A stretch of 61,440 bases of DNA, from NCBI GenBank assembly GCA_016202545.1, contig JACQON010000010.1, positions 1 to 61,440 on the forward strand, written 5' to 3'. Below the pieces are notes generated by a model. It did not search any database, had not been told where the DNA came from, and was given only the letters and a program-made list of their open reading frames with translations. The translations under genes were made by a program, and so were the position numbers. The DNA is from Chloroflexota bacterium (GTDB lineage: Bacteria; Chloroflexota; Dehalococcoidia; Dehalococcoidales; JACQON01). Below are positions 1-8,955 of this stretch, one piece after another; position 1 is the stretch's first letter; the number at the start of each line of letters is the position of its first letter.

Positions 1-173
1 AAGCGTAGCGGGCAACCGATTGCGTCACTGGGGATAGCGGTATCGCCCATAGTGTTAGTAGCGGTAAAAAACGGAAGCCAGACTTGCTGAAGGTCAATAG
101 ACCAGACCTTGCGACCCTGTGGCTGTTTCGTGGTGGGAGTAACCAGACTCTTGATATAGTTAGGCGTTTCCAT
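1..173 (-). CDS. N-terminal fragment of an unknown protein (runs off the window)
   Basis: A 57-codon open frame begins at an ATG (171-173, minus strand) and leaves the window at base 1, so only the N-terminus is visible (METPNYIKSL..., then a GRKVWSIDL segment). A purine-rich AAGGAAGG lies about 10 nt upstream of the ATG. I do not recognise the family. The upstream region shares the string TATGTAGTT(C/G)AAC with the region upstream of the P-loop ATPase gene that starts at 36751. This suggests that the two genes belong to related elements, but that is inference from a short match. Confidence 0.5.
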   Translation of the reverse strand, partial: METPNYIKSLVTPTTKQPQGRKVWSIDLQQVWLPFFTATNTMGDTAIPSDAIGCPLR

Positions 174-647
174 TGTGTTCAATACCTTCCTTCTTCTTTA
201 TTGAACACAGCCACCCTAACACTAGGTTGAACTACATATTCTATATGACCGACTCCGTTAAGGCGTTTCGGTGAGCCTTGTGGTGAGTGTGGTGGCTTGC
301 CTAATCAGTCTCAATGTTATTCGGCAATTTATCCGGTATTTTTGGGATTGCCTATTCGGTTTTTGTTAAAGTGCGTTGTTAGCTCCATTATTCAACAATT
401 AGTCAAAATGGGATATTTCAAGAGCTAGCACGTTTATCACCCCCCGCCGTGCGGGTACATTGAAAACTCTCTTTTTTGATTTCAGCATAAGACAAAAGGG
501 GCCTTTCTCATATTTGAAAACCTAGCTAGATTTCCCTCTCCCCCCGAGTGGCGGTATAATAGACTCGTATCTGTTACACAAGCTGGTTAAATTTGCTGAA
601 GATTGGATTAGTCACATTCTGAAGCATACAGATAAAGAGGCAATTCT
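174..647. other. Intergenic region between two divergent genes
   Basis: No convincing gene is seen here. The left part holds TTGAAC/GTTCAA motifs upstream of the leftward gene fragment. A TATAAT hexamer at 555-560 lies about 90 bp before the rightward 1921-aa gene and could be its -10 box, but no good -35 box is present at the usual distance. The region is AT-rich with pyrimidine runs. Confidence 0.4.
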
Positions 648-3600
648 GTGAGAGATAAATTCCGGGACGACGTAGCTGCTCGGTTTCTTCGTGAAGTACG
701 TACCTTTATTAATGAATTAATTGAAGGTACAAACAACTACCGACAGCTATACTCTCTATCTGAACAATTTCCCCATGATTACCATGACCGGTTTCTTGTA
801 GAGCTCATTCAGAATGCTAATGATGCGTCCACTGGTGGAGAAGTTCGCATAGTTCTTGATGAGGCTAGTGCTAGTATTCCTACGTTGTACGTTGCCAACC
901 AAGGTAAGCCTTTTACTTTGCAGAACCTTGAAGCTCTATGCAGCTTAGGTCTAAGTGACAAAGACCCCAATGAAGCTATCGGGAACAAAGGTCTTGGTTT
1001 TCGCAGTGTACTCCAAGTCTGCCGCGAACCCCATATCTATTCGGTTGCCGATAGCTCGAGCCAAAATGACAGTGAGGGATTTGATGGTTACTGTTTTAAA
1101 CTTTCCCCTTATGCTAGAGATGTCATAACTGAAGTGATAAACGAAATACAGTACTGGGATACAAGGGCAGACAACACTAGTGACGCAATCCAGAAGTATT
1201 TTGGAGTGAAAGTGCCAATATCATCAGAGCCTTCACGAATTGGAAAACTTCGCTCCCGCATTGATAAGGGTGATTGTGTAGTGAGTGACGAAGTAAAATA
1301 CCTCTCTCCTTATTCCTTTCCTCTTCCGCTGATGAACCAATACCCAAACCTAGATATCTTTCACAGAGAAGGTTTTGTCACTGTAATTGAACTGGTCTTG
1401 AATGAACCTGAAGACCTAATAGCTACTAAAAGAGCAATTGGTAATATTGTACCGGAATATTTGCTATTTACTCCTCGATTAACGAAACTCTCTGTCGAAC
1501 ACAGGACTCATTCAGATAAAGAGAACTTATCTGTCGTTCTAGAGAAAAAACCGATTCTGAAAAGTCATCGATTCTATCCACCATCACCACTGACAGGCCT
1601 GCAGATCGTGCGAAAGCAAAATAACGAACTTTCGGATGCGCGCGATCATGAAGATAATGGAATGTCGCCAGAATCGGTAAACATAGAGAGCCGTGTATGG
1701 TGGATGCATACTGGTGATGTCACTGGTAACTACTTGAAGTTGGCCCTTCAAGAACTTCCAGGGAAGTGGCATGAGGTTACTAAGGCAACCGTTAATATAG
1801 CATTGGAACGCACTCTACAGGAACCACAATCGGGACTGTTTTCAATCTATCTCCCCACTGAACAGGAGACCGGGAGTCCCTTGTCGGTAAATGGACCATT
1901 CTATGGAAACTTAGCTCGCACCGATATAAATTTCAGTAAAGAGTATAACCACTTATTACTAACAAAGGCCGTTGAGTTATTAATTGAGATGCTTGACTAC
2001 ATAAGAAAAACTGGCTCTTTGCAAGACGGGACTGCAATGTTGGATATCTTAGATTGTAGGGATCCTTCCTCTGTGCTAATACAACTTTTTGACAAGAAAT
2101 TGGAAGACTCAGGAACTCCTCTTTCCCATCTTAAAGTTGTTTACCTTGAACCTCCTAAAGGTGGCGATCACCTCGAGCATGTGCTGGCACCAATCTCTAG
2201 TATTAGAATTTTACCGGAATCTAAGCAACCGCGACAATTCCTAACACCATCGAGACTCACGCAAGTTGGTGGTTGTTTTCCGGCAAGCATTATTACCGAA
2301 AATAGGTATGGGGTACTCAACCGCTTGGCGGAGCGAGTGGGCAGTAGTCTTATGCCGAATGACACTGAAATCGCGGATTGGGTGAGGAAAGTGGCAGTAT
2401 CACTACTTAAAAGTGGTACAACCTTGAACGACTGGAATACCTTCTACCGTGAAATATCAGAACTGAATGACACTTTACACTTTCAGGATGCACTACGAAT
2501 CTGTCGGTTCCTTCTCACAGAAGACCAACGGCTTGTCGCCGCAGATGGTGACGGGCCTAGAATCTTCGCTTTCCCAGTCCGGGCAGGTACACCCACAGAA
2601 GATATTGATGAAGAAAAGCAACCGGATAGCAGTAAACCAAGAGTCATAGTTCCATCTCGAATTAGGTCTCAAGTCGCCTTCCTGCATAGTGGTATTTCAC
2701 TTATTGAGGATAGCCCCTCCCGTATGTTTAATTCAGTCGGCCGTTTTCTCCGCCAGGGAAATCCGCCGTTGGTTAGAGATTACGAGACCCGTGTGATAGT
2801 TAATGAGGTTATCATACCTCTAGTACTCAAAGCATCGGCGAGAAATAGTCCTTCTTCTATTGAGACACTTGCACAAGCTCTTTCTTGGGCGTATCAATTG
2901 TATCTTAGTGTTCCCACTGATGCCACTTTTGCGGGAGTCCAATGGAATCGTCTGTATGTGCCCACAGCATCAGGATGGAGACCAGCCACGGAAACATATT
3001 TCAGCACTGGCTGGACTGGAACTCTGGGACACCTAGTAGAGAAGGCTTTTCCTCAAGGTCACCAAGCTCTCGATAGACTTCTAGTGTCTCCAGAGAGCTT
3101 TGCGAAATTGGTAATGGGGAAATCTTCTAACTTCAGCAAGAATGATTTACGAGGATGGATCGTCTTCTTGAGAGATCAGTGCAATGTGTTGGAAACACCG
3201 ATGATTAGACAGACGGTATTCCGAAGTGTCAGGTCAGATCAAGAGCAAGGGCATCTCCGTATGAGTGGGCAGGGTAGCAGGTACGAGACTACCGAACTGG
3301 GAAATTACTTCAACTTCCCAGATTCAATTTGGCCGCCATACGTCGAGTATCTTAGGAGCTATCTGGAACCGCCTATTCGAAGTTGGGATTACTATTATCT
3401 CGAGAGGCTTGCTACATTAGACGGTCTCGTTGAAGTAAACGTAAAGACAGTTAATGCATACGCACAGTTGGTAGCTCATGGATTTTCAAAGATACAAAAT
3501 TCGCTGACAACTAGCGTGACTAGACGTGGTGCATATGTTACTCAATCATATACCAGGGCAGATAGTTCGCTCGCGTTCACCCTGAAGCATTTCTCCTGGC

Positions 3601-6413
3601 TCCCATATGTTAGTGGAGATGAAACAGAAGTCAAAGGGCTTTCGGATCCAGATCACGTTTGGTTCATACCTCCTGACATTCTCGATTCACCCCCAAGCCG
3701 AATGCGTTATTCCTTTGTGAACCACCTACCCAAGGACGTTGCACTATCTATGACTGATGACTTTCGCCAGTTCATAGGTTTACGGGCTGTAAAGATTTCC
3801 TCAGCGGAGGAAGGACTAATACTACTGGGAGATCTCGCATCATCATGGAAGGCAGGATTACCACCAGAACGACATCAATTCTTTATAGACCTCTGGCGAG
3901 ACACTTTAGTGGAAACGGCTCGTTTATGGAAAGACCGTTCACCATCTGAGCGAGAATCCTTGTTAGGGAAGAGCCAAGAAAGGGGATTAAATGGACTCCT
4001 AGTTACACCGGCTGGACTTCGTTTCCCTGAATGGCGAAACCTGGGCTCAGGAGAGGAATCAGTTTCATTAACATATTTACCTGACGAAGTAGAACTCAAA
4101 TCTTCAATGGGGGAATGGGTAGACATTGCAGAAATGCGCGGCGAGCAAATAGACAGCCAGGTAAATCTATTAAAGGACATGTTTGGATCAAAGATAGCTT
4201 GTATAAGTGAGTTAGAGTTTGTACCAGGGTCTAGTGGAATATCAGACTTTCAACAGCACTTAAATTCAGCCTCCTCACTAACCTCGCGGTTTCCGTGGCT
4301 GGAAGCTTTCGCTCTGACAATATATGGGTTGGGGCGCAACCAAGAAATGAATGTTACCGGGGATGATTTTAGGCGCGTTGCCAGGAACTTTCGGCGTTTA
4401 AGGTATTTGGAGGTTCCTGGATTACAGCTTCGTATTGAAGGCTTGGATACGATTACACCACCTTTATCTCCGAAATGTTATTACTGGGACAAAAATAACG
4501 CATTACTGCTGAATCCTGAAACCGCGTCTAATTGTGAGGACTTAGTCGGTGGTTTAAGGGCTTTCTTCGGTGTTCAGGATATTGAACCCCCTCTACGTTT
4601 GGCCCTTTCAAAACTTGGTCATCCACTTGATGATATAGAACCACCCGAGTATGAACTTCAAGTCCAATCTCTGCAATTTCTTCATGTCAGCGCTGAGCAG
4701 TTCGGGCGTATTAGGCGGATAGTGGCATCTGGGGACGATGAATGGATATCGGTAAGACTGGTTCCTGCAATTTGTGCACTCAATGGAATAACTAATGATA
4801 ATGAAGCCAACAAGATAAGGGAAGATTTTCTAGAATTATGTGCAAGTTTGGGTGTAGAAAAAGCATTACATGGGTTAGGGCCAAGTGGCATAGAAGTTGC
4901 AAATCCGGCAGAACTATATGACCTTGCAACGGTTGCAACTGGTGACGAGGATATGGCTTATAAGCTTTGGTCCAACCGCCGATTATCACTGGCTGTTTGG
5001 AATGATTCAATCCGTGCTTTGGGTCACCCATATAGGATCTGCTATAACGATGATATTGAGGATGAGTTCCATGTTATCACACAGGAACTGAAGTCATTAG
5101 TGATCGCGGCAGCGAGAAAGGCTCTCGAAAAAAGTGGTGCAATTGAGGAATATGTTTCCCTAAAGGACAGCTACGATGAGATAACACCACAGTCCGACTG
5201 GAAGGAACATTTTTGGAGGCTACCTCTTGGTATTGTAATTGAAACTGTTCGTAGTTGGTTAAAATCGCAAATTCCAGATGTTGAAACTGAACTACTGGAA
5301 GTCCTGTCGGTATCTGCGGAAAGTGTTCAGCAATTAAAATTATTGGCTATCAACCTGGGGCTGGATTTGGATCATAACGATGATTTAATAGAGTACCAGA
5401 ATCGCCTGCAGCTTGAGAGACTAATCGAGTCTTGCCTGACCCATATACTGGCAGCATGGATAGCTTCGGACCACGATAAATCACCAGTGCCAACTGCTGT
5501 TTCCAATGCTCGCGAAACCAGCAACCTTTTTTCTCAAGACAATATTAGGTCGATATGCCAGTTTGAGCCAATATCCGAAACCGACTCCATGAATATAGTG
5601 ATTGAATACTTGACTGAAAGAGGAGTTTTTGAACAACTGGGTATTGATAAGAAACCTTGGATTTCGTTATTGTCATTGACCAAAGATCTTCCTGTTACAG
5701 AGAAGCAACTGGAACTGGCCTCCGAACGGCTTATTAAAGTCCAGGAGTATAACGAGCGAAGGGCTAGAATGCGCTCCATCCTAGGAGCAGATTATGAGAT
5801 GCCACGTGGTGACTTGTTCGAAGGTCTTAGAGATGTTGTGGATGCACAACTTAGCAAGGAGCTATTGACAGGTGTTGACCTTTTTCGAGATCCCTCATTA
5901 GGAGAAGCTCCGAAGCCTATACCATCTGGTAGGAAAGGTCGAGGTCGCGGAAGAGGTGGCGGATTATCACCCAAGGATCGAGACTTAATCGGAGCAGTAG
6001 GAGAGTATATAATCCATAAAGTTCTATGTGGTCAAATAGGTGTGTCTGCAGCAGGACAGGCGTGGAAATCGCGAAACCGACGCCACTTCCTAGCGGATGA
6101 TACAGGAGATGACGGGCTGGGATATGACTTCGAGTTTCCAAAAGAGGGAATCCTGTGGCAAATTGAAGTGAAGTCTAGCCAGGGTGGCCCACAGTTTGTT
6201 GACCTAACTGATACCGAGGTTGAGGCTGCCCGGTCGGCGGCAAGACGCCGAAGTCGTAAAAATTACGTTGTATATCTCGTTACAAACGCCCTATCTCAAC
6301 CTGAGATCTCTCCACTTGGTAACCCCTTTGTCAACACAGGTAAGACAAGATTTCGTGTGGAGGAAGGTGGAGCTCGAGTGTATTTCAAGTTATTGAAGGG
6401 AAGGATTGAATAG
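648..6413 (+). CDS. Giant GHKL ATPase with C-terminal NO VEIN/DUF3883 domain
   Basis: 1921 aa, GTG start behind AGAGGCAATTCT. An Hsp90/sacsin-like GHKL ATPase fold is visible at the N-terminus: the N-box FLVELIQNANDAS lies near residues 49-61 and a glycine box NKGLGFRSV near 122. The long middle region has no motif I can name. A basic glycine/arginine linker (GRKGRGRGRGGG) precedes a C-terminal DUF3883 (NO VEIN) domain near residues 1770-1890, with GYDFEF and WQIEVKSS. That is an E-x-K pattern typical of restriction-endonuclease-like folds. Proteins with a sacsin-type ATPase and DUF3883 occur in defence islands, so a DNA- or phage-sensing role is plausible but unproven. It is AT-richer than the mobile element to its right and heads a co-directional trio of nuclease or repair-like genes. 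Confidence 0.85.
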   Translation: MRDKFRDDVAARFLREVRTFINELIEGTNNYRQLYSLSEQFPHDYHDRFLVELIQNANDASTGGEVRIVLDEASASIPTLYVANQGKPFTLQNLEALCSLGLSDKDPNEAIGNKGLGFRSVLQVCREPHIYSVADSSSQNDSEGFDGYCFKLSPYARDVITEVINEIQYWDTRADNTSDAIQKYFGVKVPISSEPSRIGKLRSRIDKGDCVVSDEVKYLSPYSFPLPLMNQYPNLDIFHREGFVTVIELVLNEPEDLIATKRAIGNIVPEYLLFTPRLTKLSVEHRTHSDKENLSVVLEKKPILKSHRFYPPSPLTGLQIVRKQNNELSDARDHEDNGMSPESVNIESRVWWMHTGDVTGNYLKLALQELPGKWHEVTKATVNIALERTLQEPQSGLFSIYLPTEQETGSPLSVNGPFYGNLARTDINFSKEYNHLLLTKAVELLIEMLDYIRKTGSLQDGTAMLDILDCRDPSSVLIQLFDKKLEDSGTPLSHLKVVYLEPPKGGDHLEHVLAPISSIRILPESKQPRQFLTPSRLTQVGGCFPASIITENRYGVLNRLAERVGSSLMPNDTEIADWVRKVAVSLLKSGTTLNDWNTFYREISELNDTLHFQDALRICRFLLTEDQRLVAADGDGPRIFAFPVRAGTPTEDIDEEKQPDSSKPRVIVPSRIRSQVAFLHSGISLIEDSPSRMFNSVGRFLRQGNPPLVRDYETRVIVNEVIIPLVLKASARNSPSSIETLAQALSWAYQLYLSVPTDATFAGVQWNRLYVPTASGWRPATETYFSTGWTGTLGHLVEKAFPQGHQALDRLLVSPESFAKLVMGKSSNFSKNDLRGWIVFLRDQCNVLETPMIRQTVFRSVRSDQEQGHLRMSGQGSRYETTELGNYFNFPDSIWPPYVEYLRSYLEPPIRSWDYYYLERLATLDGLVEVNVKTVNAYAQLVAHGFSKIQNSLTTSVTRRGAYVTQSYTRADSSLAFTLKHFSWLPYVSGDETEVKGLSDPDHVWFIPPDILDSPPSRMRYSFVNHLPKDVALSMTDDFRQFIGLRAVKISSAEEGLILLGDLASSWKAGLPPERHQFFIDLWRDTLVETARLWKDRSPSERESLLGKSQERGLNGLLVTPAGLRFPEWRNLGSGEESVSLTYLPDEVELKSSMGEWVDIAEMRGEQIDSQVNLLKDMFGSKIACISELEFVPGSSGISDFQQHLNSASSLTSRFPWLEAFALTIYGLGRNQEMNVTGDDFRRVARNFRRLRYLEVPGLQLRIEGLDTITPPLSPKCYYWDKNNALLLNPETASNCEDLVGGLRAFFGVQDIEPPLRLALSKLGHPLDDIEPPEYELQVQSLQFLHVSAEQFGRIRRIVASGDDEWISVRLVPAICALNGITNDNEANKIREDFLELCASLGVEKALHGLGPSGIEVANPAELYDLATVATGDEDMAYKLWSNRRLSLAVWNDSIRALGHPYRICYNDDIEDEFHVITQELKSLVIAAARKALEKSGAIEEYVSLKDSYDEITPQSDWKEHFWRLPLGIVIETVRSWLKSQIPDVETELLEVLSVSAESVQQLKLLAINLGLDLDHNDDLIEYQNRLQLERLIESCLTHILAAWIASDHDKSPVPTAVSNARETSNLFSQDNIRSICQFEPISETDSMNIVIEYLTERGVFEQLGIDKKPWISLLSLTKDLPVTEKQLELASERLIKVQEYNERRARMRSILGADYEMPRGDLFEGLRDVVDAQLSKELLTGVDLFRDPSLGEAPKPIPSGRKGRGRGRGGGLSPKDRDLIGAVGEYIIHKVLCGQIGVSAAGQAWKSRNRRHFLADDTGDDGLGYDFEFPKEGILWQIEVKSSQGGPQFVDLTDTEVEAARSAARRRSRKNYVVYLVTNALSQPEISPLGNPFVNTGKTRFRVEEGGARVYFKLLKGRIE

Positions 6414-6477
6414 TCACAAACAGAGGCTTAATGCATGACCTCCTTGAATCATTAGCATCCGGATTAAGATAAAAAGA

Positions 6478-7940
6478 ATGACTCAGCTATTGTCAAAATC
6501 AAAATATCTAAACGGACCCAGTGCCCGAGATTGATTTGGATCGAGATCCACGAACCGGGGAAAATACCCGAGACTGATCCGGTAACTCAACACATCTTTG
6601 ACCAGGGGCATCTTATTGGTGAGCTAGCCAAGAAGCTCTTTCCTGAAGGTATTGATATTCCCACAGAGGACTTTATGGGAAATATCTCCACTACACTGGA
6701 ACTTTTAAAGGAAAGAAAACCGCTGTTTGAGGCTGGAATAACCGCAGAAAGACTCTACTCCAGAGTAGACATCCTCAATCCAACTGGTGAAGAAGGGTGG
6801 GACATCATTGAGGTTAAGAGTTCGACCAGCGTGAAGGATGTCCATATAAATGACGTGGCTTTTCAGCGCTACTGCTGTAATCAATCCGGGTTAAATATCA
6901 GAAAATGCTACCTGATTTTGATCAACAACCAGTATGTCAGGGATGGGCAGATCGACCCGGAAGGCCTCTTTAATATCCATGACGTTACCGATAAGGTTGA
7001 AGAGGCGAGTGTGGGTATACAGAACAGGATTGATGGTATACTGGAAGTCATTAATCAGGAGGCCTGTCCTGAAATGATAATCGGACCCCACTGCCGAGAT
7101 CCCTATGAATGCCCGCTTACAGACTGCTGGGATTCACTACCAGAACACAATATTTTCACGTTGTACTACGGCGGGAAGAAGTCATTCGAAATGTATGATA
7201 GTGGCATAGTAGCCGTCGGTGAAATACCGAGTGGTTACAAATTGAACGATAAACAGCGAATCCAGCAGGCTTGTGTTGCCAGTGGCGAACCACATATAGA
7301 CAGGGAAGCTGTACACAGCTTTCTGTCGTCTTTGGAGTATCCCCTGTACTATCTTGATTTTGAAACAATCGGTCCAGCGGTGCCCCTATTCGATGGGGTT
7401 AGACCATACCAGAACATTCCGTTCCAGTTTTCTCTTCATGTAGTCAAAGGCGAGTTTTCACAGATAGAGCATTATTCTTTCCTTGCAAGCGGGGCGAGTG
7501 ATCCCAGGCCTGCTTTACTTTCTGAACTCCAAAAAGCTCTTGGCAATTCTGGCAGTATTATTGCCTACAACAAAGGATTTGAAGAAGGCATATTGAGAGA
7601 CCTAGCGCCGGCGTTTCCGGAGTATAGTGACTGGATAACACAGGTGTGTAGCAGATTGGTTGATTTGCTGGCGCCATTTAGAAACTTCGATTACTATCAC
7701 CCGGTCCAGAAAGGCAGCGCTTCGCTTAAGGCTGTACTGCCGGCAATTACGGGCAGGGGTTACGAAGATCTAGATATTAACGATGGACAGTTGGCCAGTA
7801 TCTCTTTTCTCTCAGCAACCTTCGGTGATATGCCTAATGCAGAGAGAGTTAAGGTGATGAATGATCTTGAGCAATACTGTGGCAGGGATACTGAGGGCAT
7901 GGTCTGGATTGTTGATAAGTTAAGGGAACTGTGCAGCTAA
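6478..7940 (+). pseudogene. RecB/Cas4-like nuclease fused to DUF2779, frameshifted near its N-terminus
   Basis: The main frame (from a TTG at 6531, 469 aa) has a RecB/Cas4-like PD-(D/E)XK core (RVDIL, then IIEVKSS, residues 79-98). Cysteines follow (CYLILIN; GPHCRDPYECPLTDCW) that fit a Cas4/AddB-type Fe-S cluster. A C-terminal DUF2779 RNase-H-like exonuclease domain contains YYLDFETIGPAVP and NDLEQYCGRDTEGMVW. The conserved family start is present one frame away: an ATG at 6478 opens MTQLLSKSKYLNG, and adding a single base near 6517 would read on into the main frame as QCPRLIWIEIHEP, supplying the first cluster cysteine. I therefore read it as one gene with a 1-nt deletion. It could be a real lesion or a sequencing/assembly error. 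An active shorter form from TTG 6531 is less likely because it lacks that cysteine. Confidence 0.8.
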
Positions 7941-7968
7941 TACAGATGTATAACAAGGGAGGAGAACC

Positions 7969-8658
7969 ACGTACTTCATTAGAGATTACGAAGGACCAAA
8001 GCTTTATAAACCTGGTTCGACACCCGATGTTCTCATTCTAGGTCAAGACCCAACGGTAGACCCATATCGAAGGTTTGAAACTGTTCTTGGCTTGAAGAAG
8101 TCCAGTAATTACGAAGACACTGAGAGCAAACCACTACAGAAATACATCAAACACCGGATACTTCTACCACTTGGTATTGATGAATCGAGAATCATAGCCA
8201 CCAATTTAATAAATGCCTATTACCACGATGTGCCTAATAGAAAAATTGCCAAGAATTATGAGGACCAGATCATTAGAGCGGCTAAGAAGATTGGGATTAA
8301 CATTAACATGTACCCAGATAGAGCTAACGGGGCAATCCTACATGCCCTGAACTTCGAAAGTCTTGCACGAAGGAAACTGGAGATGACACTCGAGCGTTAC
8401 CCTATTAAGCATATTATTACGTTGGGTGAACCGGTCTACCAAGTTTTAAGAGAGAGATATGGCCTAGATTCTGCTCCCAAGATAAAGGACATTCTAAGGT
8501 CAATTGTGAGGAACCCCCCAGTAGTTTTAATATGGCAAAAAAAATTATCCCTACTTCCACTTCCACACATATTCAACGAAAACAGCCCTAAATGGAAATT
8601 CTACAAGGATTTCCTTGATAAACATTTGCCTTTACTCGCCGAGTCATATGAGAAATAG
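7969..8658 (+). CDS. Uracil-DNA glycosylase-like protein with an apparent ACG start
   Basis: The frame is open from 7954 and carries PDVLILGQDPTVDP, the water-activating motif region of the uracil-DNA glycosylase superfamily. A second superfamily motif is likely at PLPHIFNENS near the C-terminus, with IITLGEPVYQVL between them. The first in-frame standard start after this point is the TTG at 8092, which would remove the catalytic motif. A perfect Shine-Dalgarno sequence GGGAGGA (7957-7963) sits 5 nt before ACG (7969), exactly where ATG would be expected, giving (M)YFIRDYEGP. So the start is probably a mutated ATG or a sequencing error, leaving 229 residues. The gene follows the GHKL and DUF2779 genes and likely belongs to the same cargo. 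Confidence 0.6.
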   Translation, partial: TYFIRDYEGPKLYKPGSTPDVLILGQDPTVDPYRRFETVLGLKKSSNYEDTESKPLQKYIKHRILLPLGIDESRIIATNLINAYYHDVPNRKIAKNYEDQIIRAAKKIGININMYPDRANGAILHALNFESLARRKLEMTLERYPIKHIITLGEPVYQVLRERYGLDSAPKIKDILRSIVRNPPVVLIWQKKLSLLPLPHIFNENSPKWKFYKDFLDKHLPLLAESYEK

Positions 8659-8799
8659 CGACTGATGTTGCTACCTTACTTTACATATAAGCTAACATAA
8701 TTACTTTTATAGTAGAAATATATAGAAATGGTTACATTTTATCGCTGAGGCAACAAAAAAGTAAATTGGGACACCTAAAGAAATAATGAATTGAAGGGC

Positions 8800-8896
8800 A
8801 GATTATCAGGCTGGGAAGAGAGTTAACCCTGCGCTCTTACCCATTAAAGTCTCCCCGCGGTAACGAGAGGGCACTCCGTCATTCACCTGATAATCT
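8800..8896. ncRNA. Structured three-way-junction element between convergent genes
   Basis: An 11-bp perfect inverted repeat (AGATTATCAGG at 8800-8810, CCTGATAATCT at 8886-8896) encloses a second helix (TGGGAAGAG at 8812-8820 with CTCTTACCCA at 8834-8843, one bulged A). A weaker third helix involves AGTCTCCCC and GAGAGGGCACT. It is followed by CTTTTAG on the plus strand. It lies between the convergent ends of the UDG-like gene (8658) and the adhesin-like gene (8956). It could be a small RNA, a bidirectional terminator or a DNA structure at the element end. I match it to no known RNA family. Confidence 0.4.
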
Positions 8897-8955
8897 CTTT
8901 TAGGATAGAACCCAGAACCACAACAGTCAATCGAATTTTGTCGCAATTTTTCCCC

